Shown: positions 1 to 11,813, numbered from the stretch's first letter. The stretch is 16,838 bases of DNA from Actinomycetes bacterium (GCA_023412435.1 JAEYNS010000094.1:1-16838), one strand, 5' to 3'. Numbers and translations: made by a program. The notes: generated by a model from the letters alone, not told the origin.

Positions 1-876
1 GAGCAGCAGCCCGCAGCCGGCCAGGTGGGCCCGCAGCGCGACCACCTCGCGAGCGTGCGGGTAGGGCGCCCGCAGGTCGGCGTGGGAGTCGTCCCCGTCG
101 TCCCACAGCGCCAGCAGGCCGAGGTTGTGGACGGGGGCGAAGGCGGCGGCACGAGTGCCCAGCACCAGCCGGACCTGGCCCCGCAGGGCGGCCAGGAAGG
201 CCCGGTACCGGGCGGCAGGCCCGGCCTCGGCGCTGAGGGTGACGAAGCTGCCCTTGCCGAACCACTGCTCGGCCAGCTTGCCCAGCTCCGCGAGGTCGCG
301 CTGATCGGGCACCACCACGATCACGCCCCGCCCCGAGCGCAGGGTGGCCGCCGCGGCCTGCAGCATCCCAGCCCGCCAGTCGCCCTCCGGGCCGCCGGTG
401 GGGGCCACGGTCCAGGCCGCCCGGGGTGCGCCGCCCCCGGCCAGGGCCGCCAGCATTCCGTCGCCTCACGGATACGCCGCCAACGGACCCCCCGGCAGGT
501 CGTCGAGGCGCGGGGCGGGGTACCTGGGCGGATCCGCCTTCTCGGTGATCCCGTGCCGGGGCGGCACCGCCAGCCGCACGACGTCGGCGAAGCTGCCTGC
601 GTAATGGTCGGCCACTGCTCGGACGAGGCCCGCTACCTGCTCGGTGAGCACGGGTTCGGCCGACACCACGGCGTGCAGCGGCTTCAGGTCCGGGTAGTCG
701 GAACCGTCGGACAGGCCCAGGATGAAGCCGTTGACCTGACGCCCGGCGAACCTGACCCGCACCCGGCAGCCCGGCACCGCCTGGGCGCGCAGTTCCTCGG
801 GAACCAGATAGTCGAAGGGCCGGTCAAGGTGCGCCAGCGGGACGTCCACCGCCACGCTCACCACCAGTTCCGCCAT
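1..876 (-). pseudogene. priA: PriA, primosomal replication-restart protein (PriA N'), interrupted by an in-frame TGA and truncated by the window edge
   Basis: PriA recognises stalled forks and reloads the replisome. The reading frame opens at ATG 874-876 with the usual actinobacterial N-terminus (DVPLAHLDRPFDYLVP) and the PGCRVRVRFAGR segment of the DNA-binding domain. After 136 codons it meets TGA at 466-468. The same frame then stays open for 155 more codons to the window edge and still encodes PriA: VVVPDQRDL, LVLGTRAAAFAPVHNLGLL, WDDGDDSHADLRAPYPHARE. No Walker A motif is visible in the region where a helicase P-loop would lie, as is known for actinobacterial PriA, which is thought to have lost helicase activity. 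The stop replaces one residue (AAYP-stop-GDGMLAALA), so it is a point nonsense change rather than a frameshift. It is either a real mutation or a sequencing error. The gene is last in the metK run, 29 nt after metK. Confidence 0.85.
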
Positions 877-882
877 GGCGAC

Positions 883-888
883 AGCCTA
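883..888 (-). promoter_or_regulatory. Candidate -10 element for leaderless transcription of priA
   Basis: The minus strand reads TAGGCT (TANNNT) with exactly six bases before the priA ATG. That spacing would put the transcription start on the A of the start codon. No good Shine-Dalgarno sequence precedes this ATG, which fits a leaderless transcript; leaderless mRNAs are common in actinobacteria. No convincing -35 is visible. This is inference from spacing alone. Confidence 0.35.
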
Positions 889-896
889 GGGTCAGC

Positions 897-911
897 GGCT
901 GACGCTCAGCC
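897..911 (-). other. Small perfect hairpin over the metK stop codon
   Basis: On the minus strand GGCTGA-GCG-TCAGCC forms a 6-bp stem with a 3-nt loop, and it includes the metK TGA. There is no following U-tract, so it is not a classical intrinsic terminator. It could mark the 3' end of the metK message or slow decay between metK and priA. Confidence 0.3.
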
Positions 912-2093
912 CTTCACAGCAGCGGCCAGGGCGTCGGCGCGATCGGTGCGCTCCCAGGTCATCACGTCCAGTTCACGGCCGAAGTGGCCGTAGTTGGTGA
1001 CCCGGGAGTAGATCGGGCGCAGCAGGTCGAGGTCGCGGATGATCGCGGCGGGCCGGAGGTCGAAGACCCGCAGCACGGCGTCGGTGATCTGATCCAGCGG
1101 CACCTTCTCGGTGCCGAAGCACTCGGTGTAGAAGCCGACCGGGTGGGCGCGCCCGATGGCGTAGGCGACCTGCACCTCGCAGCGCTCGGCGAGCCCGGCG
1201 GCGACCACGTTCTTGGCCACCCAGCGCATCGCGTAGGCAGCCGACCTGTCGACCTTCGACGGGTCCTTCCCGGAGAAGGCGCCGCCGCCGTGGCGGGCCA
1301 TGCCGCCGTAGGTGTCGACGATGATCTTGCGTCCGGTGACCCCGGCGTCACCCATCGGGCCGCCGACCACGAACTTGCCGGTGGGGTTGACGTACACCTT
1401 GAGGCCGTCGTGCGGGATCGGGTAGCGCTCCAGCACCGGGTCGATGACCCGCGACTTCACCTCCGCCTCGATCGTGGCCTGGCCGACCGCGGCGGTGTGC
1501 TGGGTGGAGACCACGACGGTGTCGACCCGGACGGGCGTGTCACCCCGGTACTCCACGGTCACCTGGGTCTTGCCGTCCGGCAGCAGGAAGTCCAGTTCCG
1601 CGCGATGCCGCACCTCCGCCAGCCGCTCGGAGAGGCGGTGGGCGATGTCGATCGGCAACGGCATCAGGGTCGGGGTGTCGGTGCAGGCGTAGCCGAACAT
1701 CAACCCCTGGTCACCGGCCCCCTGGGCGTCCAGGCTGTCGTGGGAGCCCTCGGCCCGCGCCTCGAGCGCGGTGTCGACGCCCTGGGCGATGTCGGGCGAC
1801 TGGGTGCCGATCGAGACCAGGACGCCGCAGGACCTGCCGTCGAAGCTCTTCTCGGAGGAGTCGTAGCCGATCTCCAGGATCCTGGCCCGGGCGAGGTCGG
1901 CGATGTCGACGTACCCGGAGGTGGTGACCTCCCCGGCGACCACGACGGTCCCGGTGGTGACAAGGGTCTCCACGGCGACCCGGCTGCGGTGGTCCTCGCG
2001 CAGCAGGGCGTCGAGGACGTGGTCGGAGACCGAGTCCGCCACCTTGTCCGGGTGGCCCTCGGTGACGGACTCGGAGGTGAACAGCCGGCTCAC
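906..2093 (-). CDS. metK: S-adenosylmethionine synthetase (methionine adenosyltransferase)
   Basis: Makes S-adenosylmethionine from methionine and ATP, releasing phosphate and pyrophosphate; a cytosolic tetramer in the family. The 395-aa product has the expected length and all signatures: EGHPDK near residues 12-17 (ATP/Mg site), [12 protein letters not shown] at 125-136, and [19 protein letters not shown] at 269-287. It starts at GTG 2091-2093. That GTG overlaps the coaBC stop as GTGA, and a GAGAGGAAG ribosome site lies about 8 nt upstream, so translation is probably coupled to coaBC. It is downstream of rpoZ and coaBC and upstream of priA, the usual actinobacterial order. A hairpin covers its stop codon. 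Nothing looks damaged. Confidence 0.98.
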   Translation of the reverse strand: MSRLFTSESVTEGHPDKVADSVSDHVLDALLREDHRSRVAVETLVTTGTVVVAGEVTTSGYVDIADLARARILEIGYDSSEKSFDGRSCGVLVSIGTQSPDIAQGVDTALEARAEGSHDSLDAQGAGDQGLMFGYACTDTPTLMPLPIDIAHRLSERLAEVRHRAELDFLLPDGKTQVTVEYRGDTPVRVDTVVVSTQHTAAVGQATIEAEVKSRVIDPVLERYPIPHDGLKVYVNPTGKFVVGGPMGDAGVTGRKIIVDTYGGMARHGGGAFSGKDPSKVDRSAAYAMRWVAKNVVAAGLAERCEVQVAYAIGRAHPVGFYTECFGTEKVPLDQITDAVLRVFDLRPAAIIRDLDLLRPIYSRVTNYGHFGRELDVMTWERTDRADALAAAVKG

Positions 2094-3319
2094 TCGGGCT
2101 TCCTCTCGGCGGGAATGGTCAAGGCGGCATCAAGGATGGCATGGGCCACCGCGGACTTGCTGGCCGCGACCGTGGCGAGGACACCCTGCGGCGAGATGAT
2201 GACCACCTCGGTGGCGGCCTGGCCGAAGATCCGGCCGTCGGAGACGTCGTTCAGCACCAGCAGCTGACAGCCCTTCCGGGCGAGCTTGGCCTGCCCCAGG
2301 GCGAGCAGCTCGGCGGGATCGGACGCAGTCTCGGCGGCGAACCCGACCACCACCTGTCCCTCCGGACGGCGAGCCGACAGCGTCTTGAGGACGTCGACGG
2401 TCTGGGTGAACTCGACAGTGAGGCCGGCCTCGCCCGTCTTCTTGATCTTGGCGGAACTGGGGCTGACGGGGGTGAAGTCCGCCGGTGCGGCTGCCATCAC
2501 GACGATGTCGGCCCCGGGCGCCCTGTCGAGCATCTCCCCGGCCAGGTCGGCGGTCGATGTCACCGCAACCGCGTCCACCCCCGACGGCACGGGCAGGGCC
2601 ACGTTCGCGGTGACGACGGTGACCTCGGCGCCGCGGGCGGCGGCCGCCCTCGCGAGCGCGAGCCCCATCCGTCCCGAGGAGGAGTTGCCGACATAGCGCA
2701 CCGGGTCCAGCGCCTCGCGGGTTCCGCCGGCGCTGACCAGCACCCGCTTACCGGCCAGATCGCGGGAGGCCATCCGCTCGGCCACTGCCGGGTCGGCCAG
2801 GATGGACAGCGCCAGCTGCGCGATGGCGGCGGGCTCCGGCATTCGGCCCGGGCCGGAGGCGGCACCGGCCAGGCGGCCGGTGGCAGGCTCCATCACGGCC
2901 ACGCCGCGGGACCGCAGGGTGGCCACGTTGGCCTGCGTCGCAGGGTGGAGCCACATCTCGGTGTGCATGGCCGGCACCATCAGCACCGGGCAGTGCGCGG
3001 TCAGCAGCACGTTGGTGAGCAGGTCGTCGGCCCGCCCGGTGGCCGCCCGGGAGAGCAGGTCGGCGGTCGCGGGTGCGACCACGACGAGATCCGCCTGCTG
3101 GCCGAGCCGGACGTGGGGCACCTGCTCGGCGTCGGAGAAGACGTCGGTGTGGACGGGGTGGCCGGACAGCGCCGCCCAGGTGGCGCGACCCACGAACTCG
3201 AGCGCGTTGGCGGTGGGCACGACCACGACCTCATGGCCGGCCTCGGCGAGCAGTCGCAGCAGCAGGCACGACTTGTACGCCGCGATGCCGCCCGAGACGC
3301 CGAGCACGATCCGGCTCAT
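2090..3319 (-). CDS. coaBC: Bifunctional phosphopantothenoylcysteine decarboxylase / phosphopantothenate-cysteine ligase
   Basis: Carries out two steps of coenzyme A synthesis: ligation of cysteine to 4'-phosphopantothenate, then FMN-dependent decarboxylation to 4'-phosphopantetheine. The 409-aa protein has the flavoprotein CoaC half first: [11 protein letters not shown] at 7-17, the catalytic His in VPHVRL near 69, and PAMHTEMW at 116-123. The CoaB half starts near 190 with [24 protein letters not shown] at 211-219, ADFTP, and KIKK at 291-294. The CoaC flap reads [13 protein letters not shown], without the Cys seen there in the E. coli enzyme; I believe other actinobacteria also lack it. ATG 3317-3319 lies 9 nt after the rpoZ stop with only a weak ribosome site. 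Its end overlaps metK by 4 nt. Confidence 0.97.
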   Translation of the reverse strand: MSRIVLGVSGGIAAYKSCLLLRLLAEAGHEVVVVPTANALEFVGRATWAALSGHPVHTDVFSDAEQVPHVRLGQQADLVVVAPATADLLSRAATGRADDLLTNVLLTAHCPVLMVPAMHTEMWLHPATQANVATLRSRGVAVMEPATGRLAGAASGPGRMPEPAAIAQLALSILADPAVAERMASRDLAGKRVLVSAGGTREALDPVRYVGNSSSGRMGLALARAAAARGAEVTVVTANVALPVPSGVDAVAVTSTADLAGEMLDRAPGADIVVMAAAPADFTPVSPSSAKIKKTGEAGLTVEFTQTVDVLKTLSARRPEGQVVVGFAAETASDPAELLALGQAKLARKGCQLLVLNDVSDGRIFGQAATEVVIISPQGVLATVAASKSAVAHAILDAALTIPAERKPE

Positions 3320-3328
3320 GGCAGCGGG

Positions 3329-3667
3329 TCAGGCCAGGTCGTCGGTGCCGAAGGGGTCCAGCGAGAAGTCGGGGTCGGCCTCGGCCTCGGCCCGGGCGGC
3401 GGCCTCGGCCTCCGGGTCGATCTCGGTGCACTCCAGGACGCCGGCGGCGACCTCACGCAGCGCGATCGAGAGCGGCTTCTCCTGGATCCCGATGTCGACC
3501 AGGGGGCCGACGTTCTCCAGCAGCCCCTCGCCGAGCTGGGAGTAGTAGGCGTTGATCTGGCGCGCCCGCTTGGCCGCGTACAGCACGAGGCGGTACTTCG
3601 AGTCGACCTTGGTCAGCAGGTCGTCGATCGGCGGGTAGGTGATGCCTTCTGGAGTCTGGGTGCTCAA
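3329..3667 (-). CDS. rpoZ: RNA polymerase omega subunit
   Basis: Omega helps fold and assemble the beta-prime subunit of RNA polymerase. The 112-aa product matches the actinobacterial form: [25 protein letters not shown] at about 23-39, the [17 protein letters not shown] segment, and [11 protein letters not shown]. The acidic C-terminal tail ([15 protein letters not shown]) is variable in the family. The only sensible start is TTG 3665-3667, preceded at 7 nt by AGAAGG, a good ribosome site; no ATG or GTG lies in frame nearby. It sits 50 nt after gmk and 9 nt before coaBC, as in mycobacteria. A candidate promoter overlaps the gmk 3' end. Confidence 0.96.
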   Translation of the reverse strand: MSTQTPEGITYPPIDDLLTKVDSKYRLVLYAAKRARQINAYYSQLGEGLLENVGPLVDIGIQEKPLSIALREVAAGVLECTEIDPEAEAAARAEAEADPDFSLDPFGTDDLA

Positions 3668-3708
3668 AGAACTGCCTTCTGGTCAGGAGAAATGTGCCGG
3701 GCAGCGCG

Positions 3709-3737
3709 AAGCTACCCTCACAGGCCCAGCAAGTCTA
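3709..3737 (-). promoter_or_regulatory. Candidate promoter for rpoZ
   Basis: On the minus strand TAGACT (3737-3732, four of six matches to TTGACA) is separated by 17 bases from TAGCTT (3714-3709, TANNNT). The predicted start lies near 3702, giving a leader of about 35 nt with the AGAAGG ribosome site. The -35 lies inside the end of gmk. This would allow rpoZ-coaBC-metK to be expressed apart from the pyrimidine genes. Motif match only. Confidence 0.35.
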
Positions 3738-4269
3738 CCAACTGATCCACCGCTGTCCCCAAATCATCGTTCACCACCGTGTGGTCGAACTCCCCCGCGG
3801 CGGCGAGCTCCGCCTCGGCGGTGGCCAGCCTGCGCTCCATCTCGGCCTCGGTCTCGGTGCCGCGCTGCAGCAACCGCTCCCGCAGGGTGTCGGGCCCCGG
3901 CGGCAGGATGAAGACCGAGCGGACGCCGGGCAGCCTCTCCTTGACCTGCCTGGCACCCTGCAGGTCGATCTCGAGGATCACCCGCTTGCCCTCGGCGACC
4001 GCCTGCGCAACGGGTGCTGCAGGCGTGCCGTACCGGGCCGCGCGGTGCACCAGTGCCCACTCGAGCAGGCCGTCGGTGGCAACCAGCCGGTCGAACTCGG
4101 CGTCGTCGACGAAGTGGTAGTGGACCCCGTCCACCTCGCCGGGGCGGGGTGGACGGGTCGTGGCCGACACCGACACCCACACCTGGGGGTATCGGGCCCG
4201 CAGGGCCGCTACTACCGACCCCTTGCCGACGGCCGTGGGTCCGGAGATGACGGTGACGTCACCGCTCAC
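3718..4269 (-). CDS. gmk: Guanylate kinase
   Basis: Phosphorylates GMP to GDP with ATP. The 183-aa product carries the P-loop GPTAVGKGS (10-18), the GMP-binding SATTRPPRPGEVDGVHYHF (35-53), LLEWA with its guanine-contacting Glu near 70, RYGTP (79-83) and LEIDLQGA (99-106). The C-terminus VNDDLGTAVDQLV is typical. The P-loop has Gly-Ser where many family members have Ser-Thr after the Lys, but it keeps the GKxS pattern. The start is GTG 4267-4269 with GAGGA about 8 nt upstream, giving an 11-nt overlap with the end of mihF. The pair mihF-gmk is conserved in actinobacteria. Confidence 0.96.
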   Translation of the reverse strand: MSGDVTVISGPTAVGKGSVVAALRARYPQVWVSVSATTRPPRPGEVDGVHYHFVDDAEFDRLVATDGLLEWALVHRAARYGTPAAPVAQAVAEGKRVILEIDLQGARQVKERLPGVRSVFILPPGPDTLRERLLQRGTETEAEMERRLATAEAELAAAGEFDHTVVNDDLGTAVDQLVDLLGL

Positions 4270-4576
4270 CGAACTCCGTCCTCAGCCCGGCCAGTTGGTG
4301 ACGGCCGAGCCCACGGATCCGGCGGTTGGGAGCGATGTCGAACTTCTCCATGACCACGGCGGCGCGCTTCTCGCCGACTCGCGGCAGCGCCTTGAGCAGG
4401 TCCACCACCTTCACGTGGGCGAGGATGTCGTCGTCCGACGCGGCTTCCAGGGCCTGGGACAGGCTCAACTTCCCGGTACGCACGCTGTCCTTGAGTTCGG
4501 CGCGGGCACGACGGGCCTGGGTGGCCGCGGCGCGGGCGGCCTCGAGTTGCTCGGTGGTGAGCTGAGGAATGGTCAC
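4259..4576 (-). CDS. mihF: Actinobacterial integration host factor (mIHF), nucleoid-associated DNA-binding protein
   Basis: A small DNA-binding, DNA-bending nucleoid protein of the actinobacterial mIHF family, unrelated to the proteobacterial IHF fold. The 105-aa product shows an N-terminal basic helix (ATQARRARAELKDSV), a central helix-two-turn-helix region with VVDLLKALPRVGEKRA (about 57-72), and the basic tail IAPNRRIRGLGRHQ. These match the known mycobacterial protein closely. The start is GTG 4574-4576 with GGAGA 5 nt upstream. It is the first gene after the 117-nt gap behind pyrF, where a promoter-like element and a dyad occur, and its stop overlaps gmk by 11 nt. Confidence 0.93.
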   Translation of the reverse strand: MTIPQLTTEQLEAARAAATQARRARAELKDSVRTGKLSLSQALEAASDDDILAHVKVVDLLKALPRVGEKRAAVVMEKFDIAPNRRIRGLGRHQLAGLRTEFGER

Positions 4577-4605
4577 AGGATTCTCCGGCAGAGGAAAAGG
4601 CGGCT

Positions 4606-4620
4606 ATTGGGGCCAATGTA
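4606..4620 (-). promoter_or_regulatory. Candidate mihF promoter -10 with an overlapping inverted repeat
   Basis: The minus strand has TACATT (4620-4615, TANNNT), predicting a start near 4608 and a leader of about 32 nt before the mihF GTG. A 12-bp palindrome, ATTGGGGCCAAT, at 4606-4617 overlaps this -10 and the predicted start, the position expected of a repressor operator. No convincing -35 lies 17 bases upstream. Promoter and operator are both inferred from position and symmetry. Confidence 0.35.
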
Positions 4621-4637
4621 GCGCCGTACAAGGGACT

Positions 4638-4657
4638 TCGCGGGGGTTTCTCCGCGA
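4638..4657 (-). other. Hairpin in the pyrF-mihF gap
   Basis: TCGCGG and CCGCGA pair over an 8-nt loop. A second small dyad, CTGTCCCGACAG, lies at 4669-4680 closer to the pyrF stop. Neither is followed by a U-run on the minus strand, so they are weak candidates for terminating the pyrimidine message. The gap otherwise holds only the mihF promoter candidate and ribosome site. Confidence 0.25.
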
Positions 4658-4693
4658 TTTCGCCAGACCTGTCCCGACAGATCGCCGTCGGGG

Positions 4694-5503
4694 TCAGGCG
4701 AGCAGCATGTCCACCTTCGCGCGCAGCGCCTCCGGATCCGGCCCAGCGGCGATGATCCCGCGTCCGACAACGGCAAGGACCTGGTCGACCGCGTCGCCGA
4801 ACAGGGCGGGAAGGTCCTCCATCCGGCCACCCTGGAAGCCGATCCCCGGCACGAGGATCGACCCGTTGAAGTCGGACAGGTCGCAGCCGAGCGAGGCGTG
4901 GGTGCCCCCGACCACGAGCCCGACGGCACGCTGGCGGGACTGACGGTTCACCTCGGTTGCGGCGTCGATGATCGACTGCACCACCGAGCCGTCACCGTTG
5001 CCGGTGAGCGCCAGCTGGACGCTGCCGCCCTCGGGGTTCGACGTCCTGGCCAGCACGTAGACGCCGCGTTCGTAGCGGTGGGCGGTCTCGATCGCGGGCA
5101 GCAGCGAGCCGAACCCGAGGTAGGGCGAGAGCGTGACGGCGTCCGCTGCCAGGGGGGAGCCGTCGGCGAGGTAGGCGTCGGCGTTGGCGGTCATCGTGCT
5201 GCCGATGTCACCGCGCTTGGCGTCGAGGATGCTCAGCGCGTCGGTCTGGGCGATGTCGGCCAGCACGCGCTCGAGGGACGCGATCCCTGCCGAACCGTAC
5301 GCCTCGAAGAAGGCGGACTGGGGCTTGAAGACCGCCACCTTGTCGGCCAGCGCCTCCACGAGGTGCCGGCCGAAGCGCTCGACTCCGGATGCGTCGGTGG
5401 GCAGCCCCCACGAGGTGAGCAGGGACGGGTGGGGGTCGATCCCGATGCAGAGCGGTCCGCGCTCGGCGACCCGGTCACGCAGCCGCCGCCAGTAGGTAGT
5501 CAC
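4694..5503 (-). CDS. pyrF: Orotidine 5'-phosphate decarboxylase, type 2 subfamily
   Basis: Last step of UMP synthesis: decarboxylates OMP to UMP, with no cofactor. The 269-aa length fits the longer mycobacterial-type subfamily rather than the roughly 235-aa E. coli type. The N-terminal [23 protein letters not shown] (59-70) and the active-site [13 protein letters not shown] (91-103, Lys96) are intact. The phosphate-binding region is visible as [10 protein letters not shown]. The start is GTG 5501-5503, preceded at 8 nt by a perfect AAGGAGG site. The GTG shares four bases with the pyrD stop (GTGA), so it is the end of a coupled carA-carB-pyrD-pyrF operon. Confidence 0.97.
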   Translation of the reverse strand: MTTYWRRLRDRVAERGPLCIGIDPHPSLLTSWGLPTDASGVERFGRHLVEALADKVAVFKPQSAFFEAYGSAGIASLERVLADIAQTDALSILDAKRGDIGSTMTANADAYLADGSPLAADAVTLSPYLGFGSLLPAIETAHRYERGVYVLARTSNPEGGSVQLALTGNGDGSVVQSIIDAATEVNRQSRQRAVGLVVGGTHASLGCDLSDFNGSILVPGIGFQGGRMEDLPALFGDAVDQVLAVVGRGIIAAGPDPEALRAKVDMLLA

Positions 5504-6587
5504 CTCGGAGACCTCCTTGTGTCCGCGGTAGTGATGGCCGAGACCAGCCCCGGTCCGTGGTAGATGAAGCCAGTGTAGAGCTGGACCAGCCGGGCGCCTG
5601 CGTCGAACATGCGATCGGCGTCGGCAGCCGTCATGATGCCTCCCACCCCCATCACCGGCAGCCCGGTGTGTGCGACCACATAGCGCACCACGCCGAGCGC
5701 GCGCCGGGTCAACGGTGCCCCTGACAAGCCGCCGGGCTCGGCGCCTGCCGCGCCGTCCCCCGGCGCCAGTCCGTCGCGCGCCAGGGTGGTGTTGGTGGCG
5801 ATGATCCCCGCCACTCCCGTCCCCTCACACGCGGCGAGCACCTCGTCCACCTGGGCCCAGCTGAGGTCGGGGGCGAGCTTGACGAAGATCGGGACGGGGT
5901 CGGCGGCGAGCTGGGCGGCCCTGGCCACCAGGGCGCCGGTGAGGTCGGTCAGCGCGCCCCCGTCCTGCAGGGAGCGCAGGTCGGGCGTGTTCGGGCTCGA
6001 CACGTTGATCGCGACGTAGTCGGCATAGCCGGCGACCGCCGACAGGCTGGCCAGGTAGTCGTCGATGGCGTCGGCCACCGGCACCAGCCTGGTCTTGCCG
6101 ATGGAGACCCCGAGCGGGATCCCCGCCGCCAGGTTGCCCCTGGCGATCCCGGCGCTGTGCAGCGTGTCGGCCAGCGCCGCCGCGCCGGCGTTGTTGAACC
6201 CCATCCGGTTGATCAGCGCTCTGCTGGCAGGCAGCCGGAAGACGCGGGGCCGGTCGTTGCCGGGCTGCGGCCGCGCGGTGACCGTGCCGAGTTCGGCGAA
6301 GCCGAAGCCGAGCGCGGCCCAGGCCCGCGCGCAGACCCCGTCCTTGTCCATCCCGGCTGCCAGCCCTACCCGGTTGGGGAACCGGATCCCCGCCACGTCA
6401 GCGGGCTCCCCCTGCCCCGCCGCGACAAGGCGGAGCATCGCCCTCAGCGCCGGCTTGGCACCGACCACCGACAGGATCCTGATCAGTTGCTCGTGGATCG
6501 CCTCCGGGTCGCCGCCGTGGGAGGCGAACAGCACCGGACGCAGCAGGCCGGCGTAGCCGCCTTGCAGCAGCGTCGCCGGCAGCCCCA

Positions 6588-6588
<1 letters not shown>
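5500..6588 (-). CDS. pyrD: Dihydroorotate dehydrogenase (quinone), class 2
   Basis: Oxidises dihydroorotate to orotate, passing electrons through FMN to membrane quinone; the only membrane-linked step of the pathway. The 362-aa product has the N-terminal quinone-tunnel extension (residues 1-60) that marks class 2, followed by the barrel: [10 protein letters not shown] (75-84), [26 protein letters not shown] (127-135), VSIGKT and [13 protein letters not shown] (195-207). The catalytic base is the class 2 Ser, near 198. Later come VKLAPD, ATNTT, GGLSG and GVGGI. The start is ATG 6586-6588, overlapping the carB stop as TGATG. A longer frame upstream lies inside carB and is rejected. No strong ribosome site is seen, so translation probably depends on carB. 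Confidence 0.97.
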
Positions 6589-9913
<3,325 letters not shown>

Positions 9914-9914
<1 letters not shown>

Positions 9915-11107
9915 CAGGCGTCCTCGCGGGTCTCGTCGGCGGTGGGTTGAGGGTCGGCGGAGCCGCGCCTGCGCTCCATCACGTCGATGAAGCGGTCGAA
10001 CAGGTACGCCGAGTCGTGCGGGCCGGCGGCCGCCTCCGGGTGGTACTGCACCGAGAAGCTCAGCAGGTCGCCCTCGGCGGAGCGGAGCTCGAGGCCCTCG
10101 ACCACGTCGTCGTTGAGGCAGACGTGGGACACCCTCGCCTCACCCCAGCGGGTGGCGGTGGTGGTGTGCAGCGGCGCGTCGACCGCGAACCCGTGGTTCT
10201 GCGAGGTGATCTCGACCTTGCGGGTGGTCAGGTCGATCACCGGGAGGTTGATGCCGCGATGTCCGTACTTGAGCTTGAAGGTGCCGAACCCCAGGGCGCG
10301 ACCGAAGATCTGGTTGCCGAAGCAGATCCCGAAGTAGGGCAGGCCCGCGTCGAGCACCTCCTGGAGCAGCGCCACCTCGTAGTCGGCGGCGGCCGGGTCC
10401 CCCGGGCCGTTGGAGAAGAACACCCCGTCGGGGCTCAGCGCGCGGATGCCGGCCAGGTCGGTGGTCGCGGGCAGGACGTGCACCTCGATTCCCCGCTCGG
10501 CCATCCGGTAGGGCGACATGTCCTTGATGCCGAGGTCGACGGCTGCCACGGTGAACCGCTTCTGCCCCACCGCGGCCACGACCTGGGCACGGGGAACGGT
10601 CACCTCGGCGACGAGGTTGGCCCCCTTCATCGGCGGCACCTGCCGCACCCGCTCGAGCAGGCGGGCGGGGTCGAGTTCCTCGGTGGAGATCCCGACCCGC
10701 ATCGCCCCGCGCTCGCGCAGGTGCCGGGTGAGCGCCCTGGTGTCGACCTCGGCGATCCCCACCACCCCCTGGGTGCGGAGTTCGTCGTCGAGCGAGCGGT
10801 TCGACCGCCAGTTCGAGCGCACCCGGGACAGGTCACGCACCACGTAGCCCGCCACCCAGATCTGCCTGGACTCGTCGTCCTCGTCGTTCCAGCCGGTGTT
10901 GCCGATGTGCGGGGCGGTGGCTATCACCACCTGCCGGTGGTAGCTGGGGTCGGTGAGCGTCTCCTGGTAGCCGGACATCCCGGTGGCGAAGACTGCTTCA
11001 CCGAAGGCCTCCCCGGTGGCTCCGAAGGAGGAGCCGCGGAAGGAACGGCCGTCCTCCAGCACAAGGAGTGCGTCGACCTGCGGGCGCGCGTAGAGACTGC
11101 TTGGCAT
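9914..11107 (-). CDS. carA: Carbamoyl-phosphate synthase small subunit (glutamine amidotransferase)
   Basis: Hydrolyses glutamine and feeds ammonia to CarB. The 397-aa protein has the N-terminal small-subunit domain ([28 protein letters not shown]) and a C-terminal class I glutaminase. The nucleophile is Cys262 in FGICFGNQ, with His356 and Glu358 in SVQYHPEA. The motif reads FGNQ rather than LGHQ, as in other actinobacteria, so this is not a defect. The start is ATG 11105-11107 with GGAAGGGA about 7 nt upstream. The frame extends upstream to 11446, but that part runs through the divergent gene and lacks homology. It heads the carA-carB-pyrD-pyrF operon, and a TAGAGT element lies 22 nt before it. 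Confidence 0.97.
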
Positions 11108-11129
11108 TGGGGTTCCCTTCCGGGCGGCG

Positions 11130-11135
11130 ACTCTA
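11130..11135 (-). promoter_or_regulatory. Candidate -10 element for the carA operon
   Basis: The minus strand has TAGAGT (TANNNT) 22 nt before the carA ATG, predicting a leader of about 16 nt that just contains the GGAAGGGA ribosome site. That is too short for a PyrR-type attenuator, and no attenuator-like hairpin series is visible in the 79-nt gap. No clear -35. Confidence 0.35.
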
Positions 11136-11173
11136 CCAAAGGCCTCCCAGCCACCCGCCGACCCCCCGCTGGC

Positions 11174-11179
11174 TAGACT
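11174..11179 (+). promoter_or_regulatory. Candidate -10 element for leaderless transcription of the 208-aa gene
   Basis: TAGACT (TANNNT) is followed by seven bases and then the GTG start at 11187, so transcription would begin at or next to the start codon. No Shine-Dalgarno sequence precedes the GTG, which supports leaderless expression. No -35 match is visible. Confidence 0.4.
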
Positions 11180-11186
11180 GCGCGAC

Positions 11187-11813
11187 GTGACGCAGGCCGC
11201 CACCAGCTCCCGTTCCAGCCCCCGGTGGGTGGTCTTCGCCGTCCTCGGCGTGGTGGCAGCGACGCTGGCGGCCGTGGCAGTCGGCGGAGGATTCGAACGC
11301 CGGTCGGCGCCCACCGTGGCGGTGGCCCCCGGCACCGAACTGGACGCCGGCAACCTGGTCTTCCGTCTCGACTCGGCCACCGTCCAGTTCCGGGCGAAGA
11401 CCACGGGCGACCCCTGGCAGGTTGTGGTCAGCGGCAGCGTCCGCAACCCCCACGACGAGTCGCTGGCACCGCTGTCGGGCGACTACGGGAACCTCGTCGG
11501 GATCGATCGCGCCAGCGACCAGTTCGTCGTCAGGCCGCAGTACGGGCTCGGCGCTGTCGACCCGGACCGTCCCTGGGACAACCGCCGTCAGCTGGTGCCG
11601 CCGGTGGACCGGTGGATGGAGTTCCGGGCCGGCTTCACCTTCACCGAGGGCTACCGGCCGGGCGAGGACTTCGAGGTCGGGGTGGTCGCGATGGAGTACA
11701 CGGCGAACACCATCCTCGGCCTGAACGACGACCCGGCCTGGAACCCTGACTCGTTCGCCAGCCCGTGGACGGTCACCGTCCCGCTGACCCGGCTGCCCGA
11801 CACCGACTACTGA
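11187..11813 (+). CDS. Single-pass membrane-anchored extracytoplasmic protein, family not recognised
   Basis: I do not recognise the family. The 208-aa product has a short basic N-terminus (SSRSSPR) and one hydrophobic segment at about 14-33 ([20 protein letters not shown]). The remaining 175 residues are hydrophilic, rich in predicted beta strands and without cysteines (for example [17 protein letters not shown] and [12 protein letters not shown]), suggesting an outside-facing beta-sandwich. There is no lipobox, so the segment is probably an uncleaved anchor. The GTG start is set by a TAGACT element 7 nt upstream. It is the only plus-strand gene here, divergent from carA. Its stop overlaps the 168-aa membrane gene by 7 nt, and that gene has the same layout (anchor plus beta-rich domain). 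A shared role in the envelope is inference only. Confidence 0.8.
   Translation: MTQAATSSRSSPRWVVFAVLGVVAATLAAVAVGGGFERRSAPTVAVAPGTELDAGNLVFRLDSATVQFRAKTTGDPWQVVVSGSVRNPHDESLAPLSGDYGNLVGIDRASDQFVVRPQYGLGAVDPDRPWDNRRQLVPPVDRWMEFRAGFTFTEGYRPGEDFEVGVVAMEYTANTILGLNDDPAWNPDSFASPWTVTVPLTRLPDTDY

Noticed and set aside
466..468. Selenocysteine reading of the priA TGA
   Set aside because: No hairpin of SECIS type is evident just downstream, PriA is not a selenoprotein family, and the position corresponds to an ordinary variable residue.
25..993. A 322-aa plus-strand open frame opposite priA, with no stop where priA has its TGA
   Set aside because: It is the same-phase reverse shadow; the minus strand encodes recognisable PriA on both sides of the TGA.
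984..2267. Long plus-strand open frames opposite metK, and a similar one opposite coaBC (2141-3745)
   Set aside because: Compositional shadows of genuine genes with full family signatures on the minus strand.
11141..11177. Partial inverted repeat (AGCCA/TGGCT, CCAGC/GCTGG) in the carA leader gap, as a possible PyrR or attenuator element
   Set aside because: Only 5 bp, with a long loop, and upstream of the probable transcription start; the leader itself is too short for attenuation.
11108..11446. N-terminal extension of carA up to 11446
   Set aside because: It runs antisense through the 208-aa gene, has no homology to CarA, and the ATG at 11107 has a good ribosome site at the right distance.
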